DNA of 64,000 nucleotides. It comes from Rikenellaceae bacterium (GTDB lineage: Bacteria > Bacteroidota > Bacteroidia > Bacteroidales > Rikenellaceae). The stretch covers positions 39,203-103,202 of the forward strand of contig JAJBUQ010000006.1 in assembly GCA_020860245.1 (NCBI GenBank), given 5' to 3'. This document shows positions 1 through 7,600 of this stretch, one piece after another; the stretch's first letter is position 1, and each line of letters opens with the position of its first letter. The notes under the pieces were generated by a model. The model was not told where the DNA came from and did not search any database. It saw nothing but the letters and a program-made list of their open reading frames with translations. Both the position numbers and the translations under genes were made by a program.

Positions 1-119
1 TGTGAACCTCTTTTGCTGTGGCTGTTTGATTCAGAAGTAAAACGTCCTTGTGAATCTCTTGGTTCTTGTTCTGCGCGTTCGCTTCTTGCTTCCGAAGAAT
101 TACCATTTTTTGTTTTCAT
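1..119 (-). CDS. Small hydrophilic Ser/Arg-rich protein, 3' end outside window (partial)
   Basis: An open frame runs on the minus strand from an ATG at 119 to the window edge, giving at least 39 residues without a stop. The product starts MKTKNGNSSEARSERAEQE and continues with QGRFTSE and SHSKRGS: very polar, rich in Ser, Arg, Glu and Asn, with no signal peptide or membrane segment. The composition resembles the N-terminal part of small stress-associated (KGG/con-10-like) proteins of Bacteroidetes, but the diagnostic repeats would lie outside the window, so the family is a guess. An A/T-rich stretch of about 60 bases precedes the start and could hold its promoter. Confidence 0.45.
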   Translation of the reverse strand, partial: MKTKNGNSSEARSERAEQEPRDSQGRFTSESNSHSKRGS

Positions 120-312
120 AATACAATAAATTAAATAAATAATAAAAAAAGTTACTTTTTAATTTTTAAATACTTAGGCGCCATTCGGACGGTAGGGCTA
201 ACACCTTTTTACATCCGTTAAATATTTAACCTGTATTATGCAAGAATAAGACCATTCTATGACTTGTAAAGTTGCTTTAGAGCCTTATTCCGTTGAAAAA
301 ACATTTGGGACG

Positions 313-346
313 GAAAAAAATAAGAGTCGAACCTTGTCCGACCCTT
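313..346 (-). terminator. Intrinsic terminator after cysH
   Basis: Read on the minus strand, an 8-bp stem (AAGGGTCG with CGACTCTT, one G-T pair) encloses a 9-base loop and is followed by a T-rich run (TTATTTTTTT). It lies about 25 bases after the cysH stop codon and would end the pst-cys transcript. Confidence 0.7.
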
Positions 347-370
347 ATCCAATTAAGCGATTACTACGAA

Positions 371-1072
371 TTATCTGCGGTGTAGCCCGCATTCCTTATG
401 TTCGGGAGATTCCCACCACCATCTTCCTGAGCGGATGTCCTCTCCTTCCTGAACCTGTCTCGTACATGGTTGGCAGCCTATACTGGGGTAATTATTTTCA
501 TGAAGCTTATTATAAGGTACGCTGTTATTTTTGATATAATCCCAGACCTCCTGTTCGCTCCAATCGATAAGCGGATTCAATTTTAACAGTCCATTGCCTT
601 CATCCCATTCAACCACCTGCATATCCTGTCGCGTCACCGATTGTTCCCTGCGGAGTCCGCAGATCCACACTTTCAATCCTCGGAATGCTCTCTTGAGAGG
701 TTCTATCTTTCTGATGTAACAGCATTGTTTCCTTTTTTCCATACTTTCGTAAAAAAGATTAATACCGTTCTCATTTACCATTTTTTGAATACTATTACAA
801 TCGGGAAAGAACACCTCTATTTTTATCCCGTACCTCATATTGGTTTTGTCAATCAGACTATACGTCTCAGGAAACAACCTTCCTGTGTCGAGGGTAAAAA
901 TTCTGGATCCCGGTTTAATCCGGCATATCATATCGGTAAGAACCTGATCCTCGATGCTTAAGCTGGAAGATAATGCAATCCGGCCCTCGTACTCGTTAAG
1001 GAAGTACTCCAGCACTTCTTCGGCATTTTTACCTAAGAATTTTTTATTAAGTTCTTCTGCAATCTCTTTCAT
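371..1072 (-). CDS. cysH: Assimilatory adenylyl-sulfate (APS) reductase
   Basis: Reduces adenylyl sulfate to sulfite in the cytoplasm, the step after sulfate activation in cysteine synthesis. The 233-residue protein has the N-terminal PAPS-reductase fold (SSSLSIEDQ near residue 36) and the cysteine set of the iron-sulfur APS-reducing type: Cys117-Cys118 in KQCCYIR, Cys200 and Cys203 in GCQPCTR, and the catalytic C-terminal Cys228 in ECGLH. E. coli-type PAPS reductases lack the paired cluster cysteines, so APS is the expected substrate. This agrees with the absence of an APS kinase gene beside it. It is the last gene of the run, 5 bases after cysN. Confidence 0.95.
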   Translation of the reverse strand: MKEIAEELNKKFLGKNAEEVLEYFLNEYEGRIALSSSLSIEDQVLTDMICRIKPGSRIFTLDTGRLFPETYSLIDKTNMRYGIKIEVFFPDCNSIQKMVNENGINLFYESMEKRKQCCYIRKIEPLKRAFRGLKVWICGLRREQSVTRQDMQVVEWDEGNGLLKLNPLIDWSEQEVWDYIKNNSVPYNKLHENNYPSIGCQPCTRQVQEGEDIRSGRWWWESPEHKECGLHRR

Positions 1073-1077
1073 AACGG

Positions 1078-2361
1078 TTATTCGGTTATCATTCCTGCTC
1101 CTACGGTCTCAAAGGTTCCCTGATCGATAAATATCAGGCTTCCTGTGACTTTGTTATTCTTGTAAGCATCGAATACCAGTGGATTTGCTGTTTTAATAGT
1201 CACGGACGCTATATCGTTCATGACCAAAGAATCCATTCCGGTCTCCTGTTCGAGAGTATCGATATTGACTTTATAATTTATCTTCTTTACTATACCCAGA
1301 GTTTCACTTGTCATGTGTTTTATCAGGTATCTTCCGTTCACAGATAACGGCACCTCGTTGAACCAGCATACCATCATAGTTATATCCTGCGATACCTGAG
1401 GTTGTATACCCTCCGTTCCGACTATTATATCGCCCCTGCTGATATCGATGTCGTCTTGAAGCTGTATGGTTACCGAATCGGGCGTTACCGCTTCCTCTAT
1501 GATTTTATCGCATTGCGATATTTCAGATACCACCGACTGCTGTCCTGAGGGAAGCACTGTCACTGGAGTTCCGGTCCTGAGTACACCGCCTGACATACGT
1601 CCGGAATATCCCCTGAAATCGTGGTATTTATCCGATATGGGACGTATAACGTACTGAACCGGGAACCGTATCTCCGCAGAAGCGTTGATCTTATGGTCGA
1701 TCGGGGTCGATTCGAGAATCTCCATAAGAGTCTTCCCCTCATACCACGGCATATTCTCCGAACGGTTCACGACATTGTCGCCGTTCTTAGCGGATATGGG
1801 AATAAACCTTACTTCCGGAATATCCAGTTTTGCCGCCATCTCCCTGTATTTTACGATTATACCGTCGAATACTTCCTCGGAATAATCGACAAGGTCCATT
1901 TTATTTATACATACGGCAACATGAGGTATTTCGAGCAAAGATGCTATATATGAGTGTCTTATGGTTTGTTCGAGAACTCCGTGCCTCGCATCTATAAGTA
2001 TTATGGCGAGATCCGCTGTAGATGCACCGGTAACCATATTACGGGTATATTGTATATGCCCCGGAGTATCCGCAATTATAAACTTACGTTTAGGCGTAGC
2101 AAAATATCTGTAAGCCACGTCGATAGTTATTCCCTGCTCCCTCTCGGCACGCAGTCCGTCGGTTAGCAGGGCAAGATTCACTTCTTCATTCCCGCTTCTT
2201 CTCGAAGCGGTCTCGACAGCTTCCAATTGGTCTTCGAAGATCGATTTGCTGTCATATAATAAACGCCCTATAAGCGTACTTTTTCCGTCGTCCACACTTC
2301 CCGCGGTAGTGAAGCGGAGAAGCTCCATATCGAGATATCCCGATGTTTTTATCTTTGTCAT
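1078..2361 (-). CDS. cysN: Sulfate adenylyltransferase subunit 1 (GTPase)
   Basis: GTP-hydrolysing subunit of ATP sulfurylase, which drives formation of APS from sulfate and ATP together with CysD. The 427-residue protein has an EF-Tu-like G domain: P-loop GSVDDGKS at residues 21-28, the G3 motif DTPGH and the G4 motif NKMD, followed by translation-factor-like beta-barrel domains. There is no C-terminal APS kinase domain (CysNC fusions are about 600 residues), so the product is APS, matching the APS-type CysH encoded next. It lies 18 bases after cysD on the same strand. The ATG start is directly before a normal N-terminus. Confidence 0.96.
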   Translation of the reverse strand: MTKIKTSGYLDMELLRFTTAGSVDDGKSTLIGRLLYDSKSIFEDQLEAVETASRRSGNEEVNLALLTDGLRAEREQGITIDVAYRYFATPKRKFIIADTPGHIQYTRNMVTGASTADLAIILIDARHGVLEQTIRHSYIASLLEIPHVAVCINKMDLVDYSEEVFDGIIVKYREMAAKLDIPEVRFIPISAKNGDNVVNRSENMPWYEGKTLMEILESTPIDHKINASAEIRFPVQYVIRPISDKYHDFRGYSGRMSGGVLRTGTPVTVLPSGQQSVVSEISQCDKIIEEAVTPDSVTIQLQDDIDISRGDIIVGTEGIQPQVSQDITMMVCWFNEVPLSVNGRYLIKHMTSETLGIVKKINYKVNIDTLEQETGMDSLVMNDIASVTIKTANPLVFDAYKNNKVTGSLIFIDQGTFETVGAGMITE

Positions 2362-2379
2362 AATTCGTAGTATACCCTT

Positions 2380-3285
2380 TTAAAAATAACCTGCTTTTTT
2401 TCTGTCCTCCATTGCTGTCTCCGAACGTTTATCGTCCGCACGTCCTCCTCTCTCGGTAACACGCGTGGCAGCGATCTCGTTGATAATGTCTTCCAATGAA
2501 TTCGCTTCGGACAACGTTACTCCGGTACAGGTAATGTCTCCGATCGTACGGCATCTTACCATTCTTCTCTCAACCTTTTCTTCGGGTTTGAGTTTCATGC
2601 ACGGTTCTGCTGCAAGCCATTGTCCGTCACGGAAGAATACATCGCGTTCGTGTGTAAAATAAATGCTCGGCATATCTATCTGTTCCTGATAAATATACTG
2701 CCATACATCCATTTCGGTCCAGTTGCTGATAGGGAATACGCGGAAGTGTTCGCCTATATTTTTATTGCCGTTGAATATATTCCACAACTCAGGTCTCTGG
2801 TTCTTGGGATTCCATTGTCCGAACTCGTCTCTATGGGAGAAGAATCTCTCTTTGGCTCTTGCCTTCTCTTCGTCTCTTCGCGCACCTCCGATCGCAGCAT
2901 CGAATTTATATTGTTCGATAGTATCTAAAAGAGTAGTGGTCTGAAGTTTATTACGGCTGGCATTATATCCTGTCTCTTCCTTCACACGCCCTTTGTCGAT
3001 GGACTCCTGGACGGAACCTACGATAAGCTGCGCCCCTAATTTTTTAACGAGATCATCGCGGTATTGGATTGTCTCCTCGAAATTATGCCCTGTATCGATA
3101 TGAAGCAGCGGGAACGGGATCCTCGCAGGATAGAACGCTTTATAGGCAAGATGTGTTATAACAATAGAATCTTTACCGCCAGAGAACAATATAACGGGGT
3201 TCTCGAACTGTACGGCAACTTCACGCAGAACGTATATCGATTCTGCTTCAAGTTCTTTCAAGTGGGTCAGTTTGTAATCGCTCAT
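2380..3285 (-). CDS. cysD: Sulfate adenylyltransferase subunit 2
   Basis: Catalytic subunit of ATP sulfurylase, cytoplasmic partner of CysN. The 301-residue protein has the family's usual length and the PP-loop motif SGGKDS at residues 35-40 that binds the ATP pyrophosphate. It ends in the conserved basic tail (GRADDKRSE, KKAGYF). It follows pstB with only about 22 bases between them and no visible terminator, so the importer genes and the sulfate-activation genes appear to share a transcript. Confidence 0.96.
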   Translation of the reverse strand: MSDYKLTHLKELEAESIYVLREVAVQFENPVILFSGGKDSIVITHLAYKAFYPARIPFPLLHIDTGHNFEETIQYRDDLVKKLGAQLIVGSVQESIDKGRVKEETGYNASRNKLQTTTLLDTIEQYKFDAAIGGARRDEEKARAKERFFSHRDEFGQWNPKNQRPELWNIFNGNKNIGEHFRVFPISNWTEMDVWQYIYQEQIDMPSIYFTHERDVFFRDGQWLAAEPCMKLKPEEKVERRMVRCRTIGDITCTGVTLSEANSLEDIINEIAATRVTERGGRADDKRSETAMEDRKKAGYF

Positions 3286-3307
3286 TTTTATTTCGTAGTG
3301 TCTTTTT

Positions 3308-4189
3308 TTAACTGAATGCCCCGGACAGATACTCGCGGGTCAAGTCATGTTTCGGATTTTTAAATACTTCGTCGGCCGCTCCGGCTTCAATTATTTCGCC
3401 CATGTACATGAAAACTACATAATCCGCAATACGGAGTGCCTGCCTTAAGGTATGGGTTACCATTATGATCGAATAATCTTTTTTTAATTTTACGAAGAGC
3501 TCTTCTATTGTCTTGCTCGATATAGGGTCCAGCGCACTCGTCGCTTCGTCCGCGAGAATGAACTGCGGTTCGACCGCAAGGCTTCTCGCCAGACAGAGCC
3601 TCTGCTGTTGTCCGATCGATAGCCTGATCGCAGGGGTATGAAGTCTGTCCTTTACCTCTTCCCACAAACCTGCGGCCTGCAGATAGTGTTTGACAATCAT
3701 GTTCAGCTTCCGCTTATTCCTGATTCCGTGAATCCGGCAGCCATAGGCAATATTGTCGTAGATGGACATAGGAAGCGGAGTAGGTTTCTGGGATATAAGG
3801 CCCATCTTTCTTCTAAGGCTTGTGATTTCACCCGCACTGCTGATAATATCGTCTCCGTTTATCAGAACCTTACCTTCGAGTTTAACTCCGTCTATGGAAT
3901 CTATAAGACGGTTAAAGGTTTTGAAAAGCGTGGATTTACCGCAGCCGGACGGGCCGATTATACAGGTGATCTTTTTATCCGGTATACTGACATTAATATC
4001 TTTAAGAATATGGTTGTCTTTAATGTATACGTTAAGATTCTGAACGTCGAGTTCCGATTCCGCGTTGTTTCTGACGAATTTGTAATCCGGTCTGAAAAGT
4101 TTGACTTTTCTGCCGAAAAGATTTTCTTCATACTGCCCTGTGCGCAATTCTGAAGAGAGGGTTATTGATGAGAAAAAATTCTTTACCAT
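3308..4189 (-). CDS. pstB: Phosphate-type (PstB) ABC transporter ATPase
   Basis: Cytoplasmic ATPase of a PstSCAB-type oxyanion importer. The 293-residue protein has Walker A GPSGCGKST, a Walker B region ending in ADEATSALD, and the H-loop VTHTL. It departs from textbook PstB in three ways: an N-terminal extension of about 45 residues, the signature LSIGQQQR in place of LSGGQQQR, and DEATSALD in place of DEPTSALD. Its ATG overlaps the pstA stop (TGATG), which implies translational coupling. No phoU follows; cysD does. The family assignment is firm, but the substrate could be a sulfur oxyanion rather than phosphate (inference from context). Confidence 0.9.
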   Translation of the reverse strand: MVKNFFSSITLSSELRTGQYEENLFGRKVKLFRPDYKFVRNNAESELDVQNLNVYIKDNHILKDINVSIPDKKITCIIGPSGCGKSTLFKTFNRLIDSIDGVKLEGKVLINGDDIISSAGEITSLRRKMGLISQKPTPLPMSIYDNIAYGCRIHGIRNKRKLNMIVKHYLQAAGLWEEVKDRLHTPAIRLSIGQQQRLCLARSLAVEPQFILADEATSALDPISSKTIEELFVKLKKDYSIIMVTHTLRQALRIADYVVFMYMGEIIEAGAADEVFKNPKHDLTREYLSGAFS

Positions 4190-5034
4190 CAGACTTTGTT
4201 TTTTGAGAATTTATTAGTTAAAAACCTTCCGATAATACTGAGCACAAGTACAATAATGGTAAGTACGAGAGCTGCGGCATAAGCCCTGTCCTGCACCTCC
4301 TTTATGGGACTGCTCATTTGGAAGAATACGGCCAGCGGCAGCGTGGCGGCCGGCTGAGAGAGAGAGGTCGGTATACTGTCCGTATAGCCTGCCGTAAACA
4401 TCACGCCTGCCGCATCTCCTATTGCCCTTCCAATCGAAAGAAGCGTTGCGGTGGCTATCCCCGGAGCGATCTGACGTACGACAACTTTTATAGTCTCGAA
4501 CCGCGTCGCGCCAAGAGAGTAGGCAGAATCGAGTATATCGCGCGGGAACTGGCGTGCCACTTCGTCCATAGATCTGATAAAGATCGGAATAATAAGAAGC
4601 GTTACAACTATAATTCCGCCTAATAAAGACGTTCTCAATCCGAAATATATCATTATAGTGAATACGAACGCACCGTAAACTATCGAAGGAATACCAAAAA
4701 GAACGTCGTAAGCGAGCCTTGCTACATAGGCTATTTTCGATCCCTTCGTCAGATAAACGTTAAGATAGAATACTACCGGAATACTTATCATAAGACCCAG
4801 AATAGTGGAAGCCCCTACGATATACAACGACCCTACGATGGCGTTCAAAAATCCTCCTTCTTTACCGATATAGAATCCGCCTCCGGGAAGTTTGGTGATC
4901 ATATCCCAGCTCATTGCGCCCCATCCCTTATCCACGATCACCCATATGATACTGATAACGAATGCGAATACGATCAGCGTCGCAGCCCACATCATTACCT
5001 TGAAAAAACCTTCTTCTATATTCTTTATTCTCAT
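4189..5034 (-). CDS. pstA: Phosphate-type ABC transporter permease PstA
   Basis: Inner-membrane permease, one half of the channel of the PstSCAB-type importer. The 281-residue protein has about six hydrophobic segments and the cytoplasmic EAA-like loop (DSAYSLGATRFETIKVVV) that docks on the ATPase. It overlaps pstB by one base at its stop and abuts pstC at 5034. It ends with TGA, followed two codons later by TAA. Family assignment rests on permease topology, the loop and gene order. Confidence 0.92.
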   Translation of the reverse strand: MRIKNIEEGFFKVMMWAATLIVFAFVISIIWVIVDKGWGAMSWDMITKLPGGGFYIGKEGGFLNAIVGSLYIVGASTILGLMISIPVVFYLNVYLTKGSKIAYVARLAYDVLFGIPSIVYGAFVFTIMIYFGLRTSLLGGIIVVTLLIIPIFIRSMDEVARQFPRDILDSAYSLGATRFETIKVVVRQIAPGIATATLLSIGRAIGDAAGVMFTAGYTDSIPTSLSQPAATLPLAVFFQMSSPIKEVQDRAYAAALVLTIIVLVLSIIGRFLTNKFSKNKV

Positions 5035-5927
5035 TACATAAACGTTTTTTCGATCCTATAAAGCACTATCCTCGATATTAGAATGAATAAAAATACGACG
5101 ACAAATAACAACAACGCAGCGAACATCAGTGCAGCTTCGAAGAGAGGAAACGAGAGCATCTCGCCATAGTTATTGGCAATCAGCGCAGGAATAGGGTAAC
5201 AAGCATCCAATAGAGATCCCGGCACCTGCGGAAGATTTCCACAAACCATAAGCACCGCGATGGTTTCGCCCAGCGCCCTCGATACAGCGAGTACTACCGC
5301 TGCGATTATTCCCGGAATCGTTCTCCGAATCACCACGAATTTAGATGCCTGCCATTTAGTCGATCCGAGCGCCATCGAGGCGTCCCTGAGATCCTGCGGT
5401 ACGGATGTAAAGATTTCAACGAACAGACTTACCAGCAAAGGAAGAATCATAACTCCCAACACGATTCCTCCGGCAAGAACAGTATATCCGGTTGAAAAAT
5501 CGACGAATTTAGGGGCCAGATAATCCGATATCCACGGAACTATCAGTAATGTACCCCATACACCGTAAATAACTGCGGGAAGAGCTGCAAGGATATCCAG
5601 TGCAGGGAATACATATTTTCTCACAACCGGCTTCGCATATTCGGTAAGATAAATCGCTGTAAGCAGCGCTATGGGCAGTGCTAATATTACCGCAAACCCA
5701 GTCACCCATACCGTCCCCATTATAAAAGGGAAAAATCCGACTTCTCCTTTCAACGGCTTCCAACTACTCGAAAATAGCAGGTCTTTTAAAGGATAATCTG
5801 CCAGTATAGGCGTGGATTTCATATAAAGACCGATCCCCATCGCGATCACCAGAAGCAGAGACGTGAGTGTAAGAAACAACATCACGCCACCTGCGAACTT
5901 ATCTTTTAGAATCCTGTAACTCTGCAT
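5034..5927 (-). CDS. pstC: Phosphate-type ABC transporter permease PstC
   Basis: Second inner-membrane permease of the PstSCAB-type importer. The 297-residue protein has about six membrane spans, a long first periplasmic loop (residues about 40-65), and the coupling loop with DASMALGSTKWQ followed by SRALGETIAV, typical of PstC. It follows pstS by 5 bases. The start ATG at 5927 gives a short basic N-terminus (MQSYRILKDK) before the first membrane segment. Confidence 0.92.
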   Translation of the reverse strand: MQSYRILKDKFAGGVMLFLTLTSLLLVIAMGIGLYMKSTPILADYPLKDLLFSSSWKPLKGEVGFFPFIMGTVWVTGFAVILALPIALLTAIYLTEYAKPVVRKYVFPALDILAALPAVIYGVWGTLLIVPWISDYLAPKFVDFSTGYTVLAGGIVLGVMILPLLVSLFVEIFTSVPQDLRDASMALGSTKWQASKFVVIRRTIPGIIAAVVLAVSRALGETIAVLMVCGNLPQVPGSLLDACYPIPALIANNYGEMLSFPLFEAALMFAALLLFVVVFLFILISRIVLYRIEKTFM

Positions 5928-5932
5928 AAGAA

Positions 5933-6901
5933 TTATTCAGCTGATTTAAGAATATCGAGTCCTCTTTGAAGTTTTTCATCCGACAAACCTATATATCCTA
6001 TCGGTACGTTCCATTGCTGGCCCTCCGTAAGGATAAATTCCAGGAATGCCCTAACTTCTTCTTTTTCAGGGACTCCGTTGGATACAAGAAATAAATCTCT
6101 TGCCGGAGGGGAAGGATATTTATCGTCTGTGATAGCCTGAATAATCTCGTCTTTTGTATTATAGAATGCCTCGTCGGGGTCGATCTGCCCGTTATTATTA
6201 ACATCTATGGGAAGAACCAATATACCGGCGTTGGGAAGACGGGTTCCTTCGTCGTAAGCGTAAGACAAATTATTCAGACCGATAGCGTAAATATCCTTTT
6301 GAACCGCACTTGCAACTCCGGGATCGCCGAATACGGCCGTTCCACCGAGATCTTCCTGTTTACTGTCCAGCCAAAGTGCCCATGTCTCCGCCGCCCCGCA
6401 GGCATCCGAACGGGTGAAGGCATGTATCGGAGTCTGATCGTCGTTCCCAAGTACCTGTCCCCATGTAGTATATTCTTCGGTTATCCATATTTTGGTCGCC
6501 GCTTCCTGGGTAAGTCCGACTTTAAGCAGTTCAGCCAACACAGGGTTATTTGCGTTTATGGTTGGAACGACTGCGTCTTTGGTAACAGCGAAATCAACGG
6601 CGCCCTTTTCTATTTCAGGCGGATAAACATCACGTGATACCATTCCGAGATCGACCACCTTCGCTAATGCGTCCGTCATGCCCTTGCCGGCTCCGCCGGC
6701 AGATATGTCGATTCTGACGTTAGGATGTATCTTCTGGAATTCTTCCGCCCATTTAACTGCAAGCGGATACAGTGCGAACGCGCCTGATAAACTTATTTCT
6801 CCATGCAATCCTTCTTGGTTTTTGGTATTACCTCCTCCACAGGAAACAACTCCTGCAGCTACAACTGCAATGATTAAAAATGGTATTAGTATTTTTTTCA
6901 T
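5933..6901 (-). CDS. pstS: PstS-family periplasmic substrate-binding lipoprotein
   Basis: Binding protein that delivers the anion to PstCA. The 322-residue protein has a lipoprotein signal peptide (IIAVVAAGVVSCGGG, lipid Cys near residue 21) and a type II binding-protein fold. Motifs are family-like but not canonical: SGAFALYPL in place of GAGATFPAP, SAGGAGKG in place of the Gly-Ser-Gly anion loop, and RSDACGAAETW in place of the R-x-DGSGT phosphate loop. This leaves real doubt that phosphate is the ligand. The gene heads a seven-gene run ending in cysDNH, so sulfate, thiosulfate or another oxyanion is an alternative (inference). Confidence 0.82.
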   Translation of the reverse strand: MKKILIPFLIIAVVAAGVVSCGGGNTKNQEGLHGEISLSGAFALYPLAVKWAEEFQKIHPNVRIDISAGGAGKGMTDALAKVVDLGMVSRDVYPPEIEKGAVDFAVTKDAVVPTINANNPVLAELLKVGLTQEAATKIWITEEYTTWGQVLGNDDQTPIHAFTRSDACGAAETWALWLDSKQEDLGGTAVFGDPGVASAVQKDIYAIGLNNLSYAYDEGTRLPNAGILVLPIDVNNNGQIDPDEAFYNTKDEIIQAITDDKYPSPPARDLFLVSNGVPEKEEVRAFLEFILTEGQQWNVPIGYIGLSDEKLQRGLDILKSAE

Positions 6902-6920
6902 CTTAAAAAATTTTATCTAT

Positions 6921-6937
6921 CGTTTTCCGGAAAAACG
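6921..6937. promoter_or_regulatory. Palindrome just upstream of pstS start
   Basis: An almost perfect inverted repeat, CGTTTT-CCGG-AAAACG with one extra A, sits about 20 bases upstream of the pstS ATG. It would fold as a leader hairpin next to the ribosome-binding region or act as a protein-binding site. Further upstream (6969-6980) the minus strand reads CATCTTTGC, one mismatch from the Bacteroidetes -7 box and identical to a box upstream of the TonB receptor gene that ends at 25292. A TAGG...CCTA inverted repeat lies at 7030-7045. No recognised riboswitch is visible. Confidence 0.35.
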
Positions 6938-7142
6938 GGATGGATTACAAATGTTTGTTTTTTTACCAATGCAAAGATGAAGCATAAGGTATTCAAAAGC
7001 AATACGTTTTTATACTTAAAAATCAGGAATAGGTAGTTTTGCCTAACCATATATTGGTACTCTTATCGGATTATACAATAAATGGCAGTAAGCGAAGTGT
7101 CGGAAAAATTTGCAGAAAAAATTTTATTTTAAAGAAATTTTA

Positions 7143-7150
7143 TATATTTG
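7143..7150 (+). promoter_or_regulatory. -7 promoter box of tRNA-Gly
   Basis: TATATTTG is an exact match to the Bacteroidetes -7 element TAnnTTTG and ends 12 bases before the tRNA 5' end. No clear TTG element is seen at the usual -33 distance. Confidence 0.6.
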
Positions 7151-7162
7151 CATCGTCTTAAT

Positions 7163-7235
7163 GCGGAAATAGCTCAGTTGGTAGAGCACAACCTTGCCAA
7201 GATTGGGGTCGCGAGTTCGAGTCTCGTTTTCCGCT
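7163..7235 (+). tRNA. tRNA-Gly (GCC)
   Basis: A complete cloverleaf can be drawn. The acceptor stem GCGGAAA pairs with TTTCCGC, with discriminator T. The D arm is GCTC-AGTTGGTA-GAGC, the anticodon loop is TTGCCAA with anticodon GCC, and the T arm holds GTTCGAGTC. CCA is not encoded. The anticodon stem (CAACC with GATTG) has one C-A mismatch where related genes have a G-C pair. A promoter box lies upstream and an intrinsic terminator follows, so it is a single-gene unit. Confidence 0.95.
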
Positions 7236-7244
7236 CTTAAACGG

Positions 7245-7275
7245 GAGGTCTGAGAAATCAGGCCTCTTTTCTTTT
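7245..7275 (+). terminator. Intrinsic terminator after tRNA-Gly
   Basis: A 9-bp stem (GAGGTCTGA with TCAGGCCTC, one G-T pair) closes a GAAA tetraloop and is followed by TTTTCTTTT, ten bases after the tRNA. Confidence 0.85.
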
Positions 7276-7600
7276 GTCTGTCAGTGATTTAAGGAGGTCT
7301 TTTCAGAATTCTAAAACTTGCAGGTAACGATTTGGGAACAGTGTATTTGTTCTCTTCTGTTTTGTATCTCTATGGGCTTCGGGGAGCAATTCACTCCAAA
7401 ATCGGAAACATGGAAAAATAAGTAAAACGGTTATAAAGTTAACATGGCTTCTAACGATTTGTCCGGTTTAGGCTGATGATGTCCAAAGCGAAATTAATCT
7501 AATAGTAGTATGCAATTAAAAGTTGTGTAATTCTTTTAATTACCTTATTTTAGTCTCATATTTTTTCATGGAGTGATAAAACTTAACATACATATAATCA
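7276..7600. other. Intergenic region upstream of cydD
   Basis: About 325 bases without a supported gene. It should hold the cydDC promoter, but no convincing TTTG/TAnnTTTG pair is visible. No repeat or mobile-element remnant was recognised. Confidence 0.4.

Noticed and set aside
6902..7162. SAM or other sulfur riboswitch upstream of the pst-cys run
   Set aside because: No conserved core or kink-turn pattern could be recognised; only a short palindrome and a weak promoter box are visible.
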